Virus record (IMG/VR): IMGVR_UViG_3300005842_000027
Coordinates: 1 to 40,771 of that record
From: a virus
Direction: 5' to 3' (one strand)
DNA length: 40,771 bases
Every line of letters starts with the position of its first letter. The stretch's first letter is position 1. The notes below the pieces were generated by a model. That model saw only the letters and a list, made by a program, of their open reading frames with translations, made no database searches and had not been told where the DNA came from. The translations under genes were made by a program, and so were the position numbers. Shown here one piece after another: positions 6,757-13,461 of this stretch.

Positions 6757-6785
6757 ACTATACCGTGTGTTTATTAGTTTGTCTA
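6757..6785 (-). promoter_or_regulatory. leftward early promoter with operator
   Basis: On the minus strand TAGACA (6785-6780), 17 bases, TATAGT (6762-6757), each box one mismatch from the sigma70 consensus. The -35 box lies inside the 14-bp motif TAGACAAACTAATA (6785-6772), which recurs identically over the -35 of the promoter at 6993-7021. It reads the exonuclease operon. Confidence 0.75.
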
Positions 6786-6794
6786 CAGTTATCT

Positions 6795-6983
6795 TTATTT
6801 ATTTTTCTGAGGGGGCCTGCCTGTAGGTCGATTCGCTACCATCTTCAAGTGTCGCTCCTCGATTACCCAATCGCGGCCCGGCTTTGTGGCGGGTAGTCGA
6901 CCCGTGGTGATGAGTACTGTGACTCGGTTGGTGCTCACGCCTAGCCGCTCGGCGGCTTCTTTTACTGTCAGTGTCTTCGTCAT
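6795..6983 (-). CDS. excisionase/MerR-type HTH regulator
   Basis: 62 residues. LTVKEAAERLGVSTNRVTVLITTGRLPATKPGRDWVIEERHL is the standard HTH_17/Xis fold: helix-turn-helix, then a small wing, then a short helix. The C-terminus is basic. Start ATG 6983 sits only about 3 bases after the predicted transcription start of promoter 6993-7021. Identical 14-bp operator candidates flank the gene at both ends, so it likely represses or activates itself, the exonuclease operon and perhaps the divergent recombinase. It could equally be the excisionase for one of the two recombinases. Confidence 0.8.
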   Translation of the reverse strand: MTKTLTVKEAAERLGVSTNRVTVLITTGRLPATKPGRDWVIEERHLKMVANRPTGRPPQKNK

Positions 6984-6992
6984 AACTCTGCA

Positions 6993-7021
6993 AGTGTAGG
7001 CTATGCGTATTAGTTTGTCTA
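6993..7021 (-). promoter_or_regulatory. promoter of the HTH gene
   Basis: Minus strand TAGACA (7021-7016), 17-base spacer, TACACT (6998-6993). The -35 is embedded in TAGACAAACTAATA (7021-7008), the same motif as at 6785-6772. The leader before ATG 6983 would be about 3 bases. Confidence 0.7.
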
Positions 7022-7034
7022 GCGTATTAGTTTG
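7005..7034. repeat. 17-bp-spaced operator repeats
   Basis: GCGTATTAGTTTG occurs at 7005-7017 and 7022-7034; a third related copy (TATTAGTTTGTCTA) is at 6772-6785, 236 bp away. The repeats overlap both the minus promoter 6993-7021 and the plus promoter 7015-7044. Confidence 0.75.
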
Positions 7035-7044
7035 GTGGTATGCT
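7015..7044 (+). promoter_or_regulatory. possible promoter of the XerD-like gene
   Basis: TTGTCT at 7015-7020, 18-base spacer, TATGCT at 7039-7044. It overlaps the operator repeats and faces away from the HTH promoter, so the two would compete or be co-regulated. Confidence 0.45.
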
Positions 7045-7082
7045 CTGCGCCCGCGAAAGGGAACACATGGAGGGACACAATC

Positions 7083-7961
7083 ATGGTAGATATCGAAAAG
7101 AACTTCTTGAACTATCTACGAGTCGAGAGGGGTCTGTCTTCGAATACTCTCACGGGCTATGCCCTCGACTTGAAGAAACTCCGCGACTACGCCGACGGCA
7201 TCGGAAAGGATCTACCGGCCCTCGAGCAGGCCGACCTACAGCATTTTATCCAGGTGCTCGGCGTCTCCGGCCTGAACCCAAGGACCGTAAACAGAGCGCT
7301 TGCCGTGGTCCGAAATCTATACAGGTTTCTCCAACTGGACGGTCAGTTGAAACGTGACCCGAGCGTAAACATTGGAAGCCTGCAAACGGACCAGCCGCTC
7401 CCGAAATTTCTGGCAACCGAAGAAGTTGAAATGCTGCTTTGTGCTCCCGACACCTCGACGGAGATTGGAGTGCGCGACAGGGTAATGCTCGAGGTTCTTT
7501 ATGCTACCGGGCTGCGGGTTTCAGAGTTGGTATCTTTGAAAGTTAGCGACTTGAACGTTGATGCCGGCTTTCTTACGACGGTCGGGAAGGGGTCGAAGGA
7601 GCGATCAGTTCCGATAGGGAAGAGCGCGGTGACATGGGTGGATCACTACATGGGAGCGCGGCGCGTGTTGCTGAACGGTAAGAGCAGCCGTCTGTTGTTC
7701 GTCGGCGCGGATGGGGCGCCGCTCACCAGGCAGGGATTTTGGAAGCTGATCGTGGCCTATGGCGAGAAGGCCAAAATCGGACACATCACGCCTCACATAC
7801 TCAGACACAGCTTTGCTACTCATCTCCTCGCAAACGGCGCGGACCTTCGATCGGTTCAGATGATGCTTGGACATGCCAGTATCGGCACGACGCAGATTTA
7901 TGCCCACGTGACCAACGAAAAACTATTCCAGGACTATAAGAAATTCCACCCGCGCGCCTGA
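7083..7961 (+). CDS. XerC/XerD-type tyrosine recombinase
   Basis: 292 residues from ATG 7083 (GGAGGG 8 bases upstream; the frame is open a little further upstream but that start is weaker). N-terminal SAM-like domain, then the catalytic domain with Arg 145 (ATGLRVSEL), the beta-hairpin Lys (GKGSKER, about 169-172), His 238 and Arg 241 (HILRHSFATHL), His 264 (LGHASIG) and nucleophile Tyr 273 (QIYAHV). The C-terminus YKKFHPRA is typical of chromosomal XerD. It may have been captured from a host, and could integrate the phage at a dif site or resolve multimers. A conventional phage integrase lies 432 bases away, convergent to it. Confidence 0.92.
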   Translation: MVDIEKNFLNYLRVERGLSSNTLTGYALDLKKLRDYADGIGKDLPALEQADLQHFIQVLGVSGLNPRTVNRALAVVRNLYRFLQLDGQLKRDPSVNIGSLQTDQPLPKFLATEEVEMLLCAPDTSTEIGVRDRVMLEVLYATGLRVSELVSLKVSDLNVDAGFLTTVGKGSKERSVPIGKSAVTWVDHYMGARRVLLNGKSSRLLFVGADGAPLTRQGFWKLIVAYGEKAKIGHITPHILRHSFATHLLANGADLRSVQMMLGHASIGTTQIYAHVTNEKLFQDYKKFHPRA

Positions 7962-8392
7962 CTTGTGGCCCGGGCGCTCGACACCACAACTCAAAGCCAA
8001 CCGCGTAGCGCATTCAAGATTACTTTCGCGCGCGCACAGAATGTTGTGGGACTCGTAAAGCTGACCGCAAGAATTTGGGCCAGGTCCGCTACTCAATGCT
8101 TCTTATCCGACCCATTCGAAATCTGTGAGGCCCCTGCCCTCTCGGCGCTCCCAGCCGGCGAGGGGCGGCGAGCATACGCCCTTCGCGTTTTGGATGCAAC
8201 AACAAAGTGGACGCGATAAGGACTCGGATCGGTTTGGGCTTCGAATGTCGGCGCGCCGACATTAACCGTAAATATTGAATGAAAGCCGCTTTGAAGCTTT
8301 GACTCGTCGAAGTACCAGCGAGAGGTGACGCCCGGCGCGCGCATCTTCAGCAACTCCGAGAGATGCCGCCGGCGCCTGGATTTAGCTCCAGT
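7962..8392. other. non-coding gap between the convergent recombinases; attP candidate region
   Basis: 431 bases with no convincing gene. It contains a GC-rich imperfect hairpin around 8130-8165 and a 20-bp perfect palindrome at 8244-8263. Phage attachment sites commonly sit next to the integrase gene, so attP may be here, but no tRNA 3' end or dif-like 28-mer could be recognised. Confidence 0.35.
8244..8263. repeat. 20-bp perfect palindrome
   Basis: Half-site AATGTCGGCG followed directly by its exact complement CGCCGACATT. With no loop it is better suited to a dimeric protein site than to an RNA terminator. It lies between the convergent recombinase genes. Confidence 0.6.
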
Positions 8393-9829
8393 TTATGTTT
8401 TGCGTGGAGTGCTTTCTATAGCTTCGTTTGTGTCCAAATTGGACTCGGATGGGTCGCGCTTTGCGAGGCCCGCCATCGCTTTCGCGAGTGACTTTGCCGT
8501 TGCGTGCGAGTAAACACGAAGCGTGGTTGCCGGGTTCTTGTGGCCGGCGATCGCCATCACGGTTGCCAGGTCCGCTCCGTTCTGAAGAAGCCTGGTGATT
8601 ACCGTATGCCGGCAGTCATGAAACACGAGGCCGCCGGCTGTGTCGCGGCCGTACGGGATGTCTCGAGCCCGGCATGCTTCTCCGAGTATCCGATCGACGA
8701 TCGTAATGCGAGAGTCGATCGTCCCTCCACAATCGAAGATCCAATCTGACTTCGATCGACACTGCGCCAGAATCCGCGCCGACTCCGCATTCAGCGGAAT
8801 GGTTCGATCGTCGCCGCCCTTGATGCCTCGAGCAACCAGCCATCCCCATTCGTAGCCGGGCGCCCGTCCGAGATGCACGTCGCGCTTCTTGAGGTTGATC
8901 AACTCACGGCAACGCATGCCGGTTTGCAACGCCATCTCAAAAACGTCGGCGATGACTTCCCTCGTGCGCCCGCCGTCCGTGCGCTTCGTCGGGTTCGATC
9001 GAAGTTCTGCAAGTATCGCGGCTTCCTCTTCTCGAGTGATAAGGCGGTTGCGATGCCGGCCCGTTGATCGCGCGCCTTCCGGCTGCTTCGGTGGGCGCCA
9101 CCCGGCCAGGTCCGGCATGTTCTCGGCGGCGTAAACCAGCGCGTATCGGATCAGCACCAGGTTGTTTCGAATCGTCGGCGGTGAGGCTTTCTCCCGCGCG
9201 CGACTGCGGACCAGCTCTGCCAGGTCTGAGGTCTGCAGCTCCTTAACCGGACGCGAAAGGGCCACAACTTTTGCAAGCAACTCAAAGCTGTACTCATTCG
9301 AGCGGATGTATGGCTTGGACCGCCCGCGGCTTCGAAGTGTCCGGAGCCAGAGGTCGCGCACCTGGGCGATCGTCACCCGGGATTCGTCGGCTGGAAACTT
9401 GTAGACGCCGCGGCGCTGGTCGGTTCGCAGTGAATCGATCGCGTCCTGGCATTCCTTGATCGTTGGAAAGTAGAGGCCTCGAGGAGTCCGGACGCGCCGG
9501 CCGTCGAGTCGGATGTCATAGACGTAGTACCAACCAGGCTGGGGCCGCTCGCGCCAGGCTTTGTAGATGCCGGCGCGGATCTTCTTTCGCGCGGGCTTGT
9601 CGGTCATCTGCCCTTTCCCGCTGCCTTGGTCAATCCACCGGTCCCTGGCTTGTCCTTGTCGATTTAACAACCCATCGGCCTGGTAACAACTTATGCCTCG
9701 CCAGAGCAGCAGGGTTACTACTTTACTGAGCGAGCGTTTTTCGATTTCGCCAATTTCATTGAGGACGGCGCGCAGGCTGTCCGCCATTCGAAAGGTAAAA
9801 TTTGACTCAGGCTCTTTTTCTTGGGCCAT
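8393..9829 (-). CDS. int: phage tyrosine integrase with N-terminal RHH-like extension
   Basis: 478 residues from ATG 9829. Residues 11-50 (NFTFRMADSL..., RSLSKVVTLLLWRGI) resemble a ribbon-helix-helix DNA-binding domain. A second good start, ATG 9607 (residue 75, AAAGGG upstream), gives a 404-residue standard integrase. The catalytic domain carries Arg 306 (TGMRCRELI), Lys 337, His 404/Arg 407 (HDCRH), His 430 (AGHKNPATT) and Tyr 440 (RVYSHAT). It should integrate and excise the prophage. The upstream region is divergent with an RHH gene. Either a true fusion or two in-frame products. Confidence 0.9.
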   Translation of the reverse strand: MAQEKEPESNFTFRMADSLRAVLNEIGEIEKRSLSKVVTLLLWRGISCYQADGLLNRQGQARDRWIDQGSGKGQMTDKPARKKIRAGIYKAWRERPQPGWYYVYDIRLDGRRVRTPRGLYFPTIKECQDAIDSLRTDQRRGVYKFPADESRVTIAQVRDLWLRTLRSRGRSKPYIRSNEYSFELLAKVVALSRPVKELQTSDLAELVRSRAREKASPPTIRNNLVLIRYALVYAAENMPDLAGWRPPKQPEGARSTGRHRNRLITREEEAAILAELRSNPTKRTDGGRTREVIADVFEMALQTGMRCRELINLKKRDVHLGRAPGYEWGWLVARGIKGGDDRTIPLNAESARILAQCRSKSDWIFDCGGTIDSRITIVDRILGEACRARDIPYGRDTAGGLVFHDCRHTVITRLLQNGADLATVMAIAGHKNPATTLRVYSHATAKSLAKAMAGLAKRDPSESNLDTNEAIESTPRKT

Positions 9830-9836
9830 TAAGCTT

Positions 9837-9918
9837 ATGAGTCAAACACATTGCATTTTATGGGGCAATACATATTTTTTCTTGCATCTGTTTGCAAAAC
9901 GTGTAACATGCACAAGCT
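9837..9918. promoter_or_regulatory. divergent promoter region, integrase and RHH gene
   Basis: Plus strand: TTGCAT 9882-9887, 16 bases, TAACAT 9904-9909, ATG 10 bases later (leader of about 3 bases). Minus strand: TTGCAA, 17 bases, TATGTA, reading the integrase. Inverted TTGCA/TGCAA repeats (about 9882-9897) and ATTGC/GCAAT repeats overlap these boxes and are plausible operators for the RHH proteins. Confidence 0.6.
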
Positions 9919-10092
9919 ATGGAGAAGAGTAAGCGGCGGGCGCTAACTATTAGTGGCACCGATCCAAAAGTGTTGGCGGCGATTTCAAAGCTAGCTAAGG
10001 CGGACGGCCGATCGGTTTCCAACTACATAAACCTCGTGCTGGCAAAGCATGTCGAGCAATCGGGTCAGCGAGCCGGCGGCGCGGCCGCGTAA
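9919..10092 (+). CDS. ribbon-helix-helix DNA-binding protein
   Basis: 57 residues, starting at ATG 9919 and ending at TAA 10090-10092. A basic N-terminus (EKSKRRALTISGT) gives the beta strand, then DPKVLAAISKLAKADGRSVS and NYINLVLAKHV provide two helices, the Arc/CopG layout. The tail is Gly/Ala-rich. Divergent from the integrase across a shared operator region, so it likely represses itself and the integrase. Predicted mRNA is nearly leaderless. Confidence 0.75.
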   Translation: MEKSKRRALTISGTDPKVLAAISKLAKADGRSVSNYINLVLAKHVEQSGQRAGGAAA

Positions 10093-10133
10093 CCTTAGCC
10101 AAAGCTCCAATAGCTCTGTTTGTTCAGGGTGTA

Positions 10134-10376
10134 ATGAGAAAGCCCAGACCAGAACCCGAACCTGAATTCTGGACACCGCAGCAAGCCGCTGCGTACCTAG
10201 GGCTTTCCGCGTCGGCGCTCTATCACGGCGAGGCCGGCACTAATGAGATTCCGCGTCCGAGGATGGGGAGTGCGGTTCGTTTCAAGAAATCGGATGTAAT
10301 CGCGTTCGGTGAGAGAATGCATGCTCGAGCCGCGGCGCGACTTGTCGGACGCCGGCGGTTTCCGCTGGCGGGTTGA
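10134..10376 (+). CDS. HTH_17 / excisionase-like DNA-binding protein
   Basis: 80 residues. FWTPQQAAAYLGLSASALYH is the recognition helix-turn-helix, and PRPRMGSAVRFKKSDVIAF is the wing and third helix of the AlpA/Xis fold. The N-terminus is proline-rich (RPEPEPE) and the C-terminus basic. AGGGTG precedes ATG 10134. Located just after the RHH gene and near the integrase, it is the better candidate for the integrase's excisionase, with the 6795 protein as the alternative. Confidence 0.78.
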   Translation: MRKPRPEPEPEFWTPQQAAAYLGLSASALYHGEAGTNEIPRPRMGSAVRFKKSDVIAFGERMHARAAARLVGRRRFPLAG

Positions 10377-10386
10377 AGGACTCCGA

Positions 10387-10590
10387 GGCCTTCTCCCGGT
10401 TCCCAGGACCTGGTGCGCACCGGGTTGATCGAAAGGGACGGACCGGAGAAGGCCGCTTTGAATGGTGTGATTCGTAGCGCGGGGCAAGCGCCCCAACCGT
10501 GCGCATAGTCTCCCGATATCGGTTCTGATCCGATACAACTATGCGAGACGAAACACGCCACCCGGGGACGTCATACATGTGGGCGTCCCC
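10387..10590. ncRNA. structured non-coding region, possible RNA
   Basis: Three stem-loops follow in a row in a 356-base gap with no gene. (a) 10387-10399 pairs with 10443-10454 (GGCCTTCTCC-CGG/CCGGAGAAGGCC, one bulge), enclosing the palindrome GGTGCGCACC. (b) 10502-10509 pairs with 10538-10545 (CGCATAGT/ACTATGCG), enclosing a 6-bp stem TATCGG/CCGATA. (c) 10564-10570 pairs with 10584-10590 (GGGGACG/CGTCCCC). Strand is not certain. It may be an RNA regulator of the initiator gene downstream or a DNA-level replication element. Confidence 0.5.
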
Positions 10591-10698
10591 ACGCTGTTCA
10601 CTGTTCACTTGCTGGGAGCAAGGCTGCTTCCCTTTCCTTCCGAGTTTTTAACACAGCCGATGTAGCAACGGTTTTCTCCCCGTCGGGTGAAGGCGGGA

Positions 10699-10728
10699 CT
10701 CTCCATGTCTCGGAGAGAAGTCCGAGGC
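10699..10728 (+). promoter_or_regulatory. hairpin next to the initiator ribosome site
   Basis: CTCTCC (10699-10704) pairs with GGAGAG (10712-10717), 7-base loop, just before GAGG (10724-10727) and ATG 10733. It could modulate translation of the initiator. Confidence 0.4.
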
Positions 10729-10732
10729 TCTA

Positions 10733-11638
10733 ATGGCCCGAAAGAGGATGATGCACCCGGAAGTATGGTCGGACCCGAGGAATAGTCAGCTTGATCACAC
10801 ACAGCGGTTGATCGTGCTGGGACTCAAGAACTACAGCGACGATGATGGCAGGTTCCGAAATCATCCGGCGTTGATCAGGTCCGCGATCTTCCCTTTCGAT
10901 GATATTCCTCTCGCGAAGATATCAGAGAGCATGGCCCTGCTCGGCACTCTCGGCTTTGTTGAATTGTGGAGTGCAGGCGGCGAAGACTTTGGCTTTATCG
11001 TCGGCTGGTACGACGAGCAGAAAGTTGCCTACCCCACACCGTCGGTTCTTCCGGTCGCCCCTTCCCTTTTGCTGGACTCAACCCCAGCAGCAATGGCGCG
11101 AGGTTCCGCCCTGCGCGACGCTGGATTGAGAATATCAGAGCCAATCCAGCCCAACTTGTTAGAGATGCCCTTGGCGCGAGAGGCTGCAACGCCCCACGCG
11201 GTAACGCCGGGTGTCGCCCCGGAGAACCCATCCCCAACCCAGTTCAGATCGTATTGGACGCTCACCGATGACGATCTAGGCGGCTTCCAGGCCGTCGATG
11301 TGCGCAACGCGTATCTACGCCTTACGGGGATGACGCCGACTAAGAAGGACCGGGACCTGATAGAGGTGACCGGGATCGACTACGGCTTTAGCTCGCGCAC
11401 ACTCATCGCAATTATGGAGGTGATCAAGGCTCGCGCCGGCGATCGGCGAATTCAGTCCTTTAACTATTTCCGGACCTCGATCACTGAACTGTGGAAACGT
11501 TGTATCGATGCCGAGCAAAACGCGGCGAGGTTGGCGACCGGAGGCAGCGAATCACAGCAGCGGACCATACTTCTCGGAGCAGTAAGGCGAGAAATGGGCG
11601 CATGGGTTCGCGGTAACTCCAATCAAAAGTATGGGTAA
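10733..11638 (+). CDS. phage replication initiator protein
   Basis: 301 residues. The N-terminal 100 residues (ARKRMMHPEVWSDPRN, QRLIVLGLKNYSDDDGRFRNHPALIRSAIFPFDD) are the winged-helix start seen in many phage replication proteins of the DnaD/O type. A proline-rich linker around 110-180 is followed by a helical C-terminal part (YGFSSRTLIAIMEVIKAR, SFNYFRTSITELWK) that would contact the helicase loader or helicase. Eleven-bp iterons begin 8 bases after its stop, as expected for an initiator beside its own origin. No helicase or primase gene is seen, so host machinery is presumably recruited. Confidence 0.78.
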   Translation: MARKRMMHPEVWSDPRNSQLDHTQRLIVLGLKNYSDDDGRFRNHPALIRSAIFPFDDIPLAKISESMALLGTLGFVELWSAGGEDFGFIVGWYDEQKVAYPTPSVLPVAPSLLLDSTPAAMARGSALRDAGLRISEPIQPNLLEMPLAREAATPHAVTPGVAPENPSPTQFRSYWTLTDDDLGGFQAVDVRNAYLRLTGMTPTKKDRDLIEVTGIDYGFSSRTLIAIMEVIKARAGDRRIQSFNYFRTSITELWKRCIDAEQNAARLATGGSESQQRTILLGAVRREMGAWVRGNSNQKYG

Positions 11639-11645
11639 CGATTTC

Positions 11646-11703
11646 TCATGAATGACTCATGAATGACTCATGAATCATTCATGAGAAATTCATGAGTCAT
11701 TCA
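11646..11703. repeat. iteron array, probable replication origin
   Basis: TCATGA starts at 11646, 11657, 11668, 11679 and 11690, exactly every 11 bp; TCACC at 11701 looks like a decayed sixth unit. Within it, 11660-11675 (TGAATGACTCATGAAT) and 11688-11703 are perfect inverted repeats of 16 bp. The array directly follows the initiator gene. Confidence 0.75.
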
Positions 11704-11708
11704 CCAGT

Positions 11709-11760
11709 AGATCAGATCAGTCTAAGTCAGATCAGATCAGTTTAGTTTAAGTCAGATCAG
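11709..11760. repeat. AGATCAG repeats with five GATC sites
   Basis: GATC occurs at 11710, 11715, 11730, 11735 and 11755 within repeats of AGATCAG and AAGTCAGATCAG. It directly adjoins the iterons, so a second initiator site or methylation-sensitive origin element is likely. An AT-rich segment follows at about 11820-11850. Confidence 0.65.
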
Positions 11761-11838
11761 TCCGCTGGCGCGGGACTCCGCTGCGCGGGATGGGAGGAAA
11801 AGTAATGCTTTTCGCTTTGAGGTTACCGACAATTTTTG

Positions 11839-11868
11839 TTGACTTCAAAATGGGCCGCAGATTAGAAT
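11839..11868 (+). promoter_or_regulatory. sigma70 promoter for the plus-strand small-gene operon
   Basis: TTGACT (11839-11844), 18-base spacer, TAGAAT (11863-11868); each box is one mismatch from consensus. It drives the genes from 11993 onward with a leader of about 118 bases. Confidence 0.75.
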
Positions 11869-11992
11869 CCGCGGCAATTGTAACAGTGAACTTAACCTCT
11901 GACCTCGCTCCAAAGGCTGTCTGTTTGCCCGAGTAGCGGGGTCAGATTTCTATCACCGCAAGGCCCGTGATGCAAATCCGAAACAGGAAGCC

Positions 11993-12163
11993 ATGACACA
12001 CCCATTCCGCTGCCCCATCTGCAAGAAGGCGACGCCGAGACTCTCCCATCGCTCGACGGACGGCAAGCTTGTTTGTCTCTGGTGCCTGCCGCCGGCGGAC
12101 GTGAAAAGGTATCCGCGCGGATGGCGGGAGAGGGTGTTGAAGGGATTGGAGGCGCGACGATGA
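11993..12163 (+). CDS. small zinc-ribbon protein
   Basis: 56 residues. CPICKK near the start and CLWC about 20 residues later give a four-Cys zinc site; the rest is basic (KRYPRGWRERVLKGLEARR). AGGAAG precedes ATG 11993, and the stop overlaps the next start (ATGA). First gene of a chain of tiny proteins downstream of the origin. Probably binds nucleic acid; function unknown. Confidence 0.72.
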   Translation: MTHPFRCPICKKATPRLSHRSTDGKLVCLWCLPPADVKRYPRGWRERVLKGLEARR

Positions 12164-12339
12164 AGAAACGCAACCAGCGCGTGACGTGGATAACGATGGG
12201 ACCAGCGCCACACTTCGCAACCTGCCAGCGCTGCGGCCAGCACATCGACACTCCGCTGTTGCCCATGCCGCTCAGAGCCTTTTCGAAGTACGCGGAGTAC
12301 GTGCTGGAGTTGCATCGATACTGCGAGGCGACGTCATGA
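12160..12339 (+). CDS. small CxxC protein
   Basis: 59 residues from ATG 12160 (ATGA overlap with the previous stop). It has CQRCGQH at about residue 21 and a later H-x-x-C (ELHRYC), enough for one zinc site. N-terminus is basic. Coupled to the genes on both sides. Function unknown. Confidence 0.65.
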   Translation: MKKRNQRVTWITMGPAPHFATCQRCGQHIDTPLLPMPLRAFSKYAEYVLELHRYCEATS

Positions 12340-12548
12340 CACACCGCGCGTCGGAACCGCGATGGCGTTATCTCGGGCACGGCTTCGCATTCGACAGCGA
12401 AACGGAAGAGCTGCACTTCTTCGTGAAGGATGCACTTGTGGACTGGGGACTGCCGGACACGCCGGAGAATCGAGTGGTGGTGGAAGAGGCGGCGAAGAAG
12501 GTGGTCGGTGAGATTTATCCGAACACTCGGATTGAGGAGGAGGAATGA
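12336..12548 (+). CDS. small acidic protein
   Basis: 70 residues from ATG 12336 (ATGA overlap). Mixed alpha/beta: RWRYLGHGFAFDSETEELHFF suggests a beta hairpin, followed by VVVEEAAKKVVGEIY and an acidic tail. No family recognised. Confidence 0.6.
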   Translation: MTHRASEPRWRYLGHGFAFDSETEELHFFVKDALVDWGLPDTPENRVVVEEAAKKVVGEIYPNTRIEEEE

Positions 12549-12838
12549 TGGCGAAGGAAAAGCAGAGGAAGCAACAAACAGCGTCGTTGCGAGTGGTATT
12601 TGAACAGGCGGGAAAGGGTGAGCGTGGCGAGTTGGTATTCACCGGCTCAACTGAATTTATTTCACAGAGCGCCGCGCCGCTGTCCTACTTGATCAGTCAC
12701 CTGCAGGCGACATTCGGCGCGGATCCGGACAATTGGATGAAGGCCGGAAACGAACTGACTGAGGCGTGGGAAGCGGCGAAGCTCGGCAAGAATTACGGCG
12801 GCGAGATTGTGCGCATGATCATTCACGAGGCCGAATGA
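12545..12838 (+). CDS. hypothetical protein
   Basis: 97 residues from ATG 12545. A basic first dozen residues, then a beta-rich middle (SLRVVFEQ, GELVFTGSTEFI) and a helical end (NELTEAWEAAKLGKN). Overlaps both neighbours by 4 bases. Function unknown. Confidence 0.65.
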   Translation: MMAKEKQRKQQTASLRVVFEQAGKGERGELVFTGSTEFISQSAAPLSYLISHLQATFGADPDNWMKAGNELTEAWEAAKLGKNYGGEIVRMIIHEAE

Positions 12839-13077
12839 CCTGCAAGCGATGCGCCGACACCGGCATACTGCGCCGCGCCTGCGAGCTGGTGTGGCTCGCC
12901 GACGAGTTGTGTTGTCGGTGCGAGGCGGGTGAGAAGTTGCGCGGGGTGATTGCGGGAGTGGTGAAAGCGTATGTGGATTCTCAACGCAGTGTGTCTGTAT
13001 CCCGAACCGCACTGTCCAAACTGCCGGGCGCGAAAGTGCGACACTTGCCCCGCGGTCGGTTGGGAATGCCTCGTTGA
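12835..13077 (+). CDS. small Cys-rich protein
   Basis: 80 residues from ATG 12835 (ATGA overlap). CKRCADTGILRRAC and CCRC suggest a zinc ribbon in the first 40 residues. The last 35 residues overlap the next gene in another frame for 107 bases and look less protein-like, so the functional protein may be shorter or a frame error may lie here. Confidence 0.55.
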   Translation: MTCKRCADTGILRRACELVWLADELCCRCEAGEKLRGVIAGVVKAYVDSQRSVSVSRTALSKLPGAKVRHLPRGRLGMPR

Positions 13078-13174
13078 TCGGGATGAGATACCGGATAAGG
13101 TCCGGGCCTCAGTGCCGAAGGGTGAGACGTTGACGATAGTTCAGACTTTCGTTTGCCGGGAGTGTAGGAGTTGA
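12971..13174 (+). CDS. small Cys-rich protein overlapping its upstream neighbour
   Basis: 67 residues from ATG 12971, no strong ribosome site. CPNCRARKCDTC, WEC and a final CREC give at least seven Cys, a clear metal-binding layout. It shares 107 bases with the 12835 gene in a different frame. The TGA stop overlaps the next TTG start. Confidence 0.55.
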   Translation: MWILNAVCLYPEPHCPNCRARKCDTCPAVGWECLVDRDEIPDKVRASVPKGETLTIVQTFVCRECRS

Positions 13175-13461
13175 GCGACGCCGCAACCCGCATCACAAAG
13201 TACACTTGCTCCAAGTGCGGCTACACCATGGACTACACGACCGGCGTGACTGGCGAGCACATCCCGGTCGAAGGCGACTTGAGTATCTGTCTGAAGTGCG
13301 GCGACGTGACATGCTTCACGGCCGGGCTTGAAGGCGTGCGCGAGATCCCGCCCGACGAGTGGATCACGATTCGGCGGGAGCATCCGGAAGAGTGGGCGAA
13401 GGTTCAGCACGCGCGGGCCCTTATCAGGGAGCGCAGACGCCGGGGAGATTGGATCAAGTAA
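13171..13461 (+). CDS. zinc-ribbon protein
   Basis: 96 residues from TTG 13171, overlapping the previous stop. CSKCGY and CLKCGDVTC are two CxxC knuckles, followed by PDEWITIRREHPEEWAKVQHA and a basic tail. Likely a nucleic-acid-binding or adaptor protein. Stop TAA overlaps the next ATG by one base. Confidence 0.65.
   Translation: MSDAATRITKYTCSKCGYTMDYTTGVTGEHIPVEGDLSICLKCGDVTCFTAGLEGVREIPPDEWITIRREHPEEWAKVQHARALIRERRRRGDWIK

Noticed and set aside
7965-8219. 84-codon frame after the XerD-like gene
   Set aside because: It translates a GC-rich hairpin region and has no ribosome site; treated as non-coding.
6960-8392. dif site for the XerD-like recombinase
   Set aside because: No 28-bp sequence with two 11-bp arms resembling known dif consensus was found by eye near the gene.
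11646-11760. CRISPR array
   Set aside because: Repeats are 11 bp without unique spacers; no other regular repeat-spacer pattern is seen in the window.
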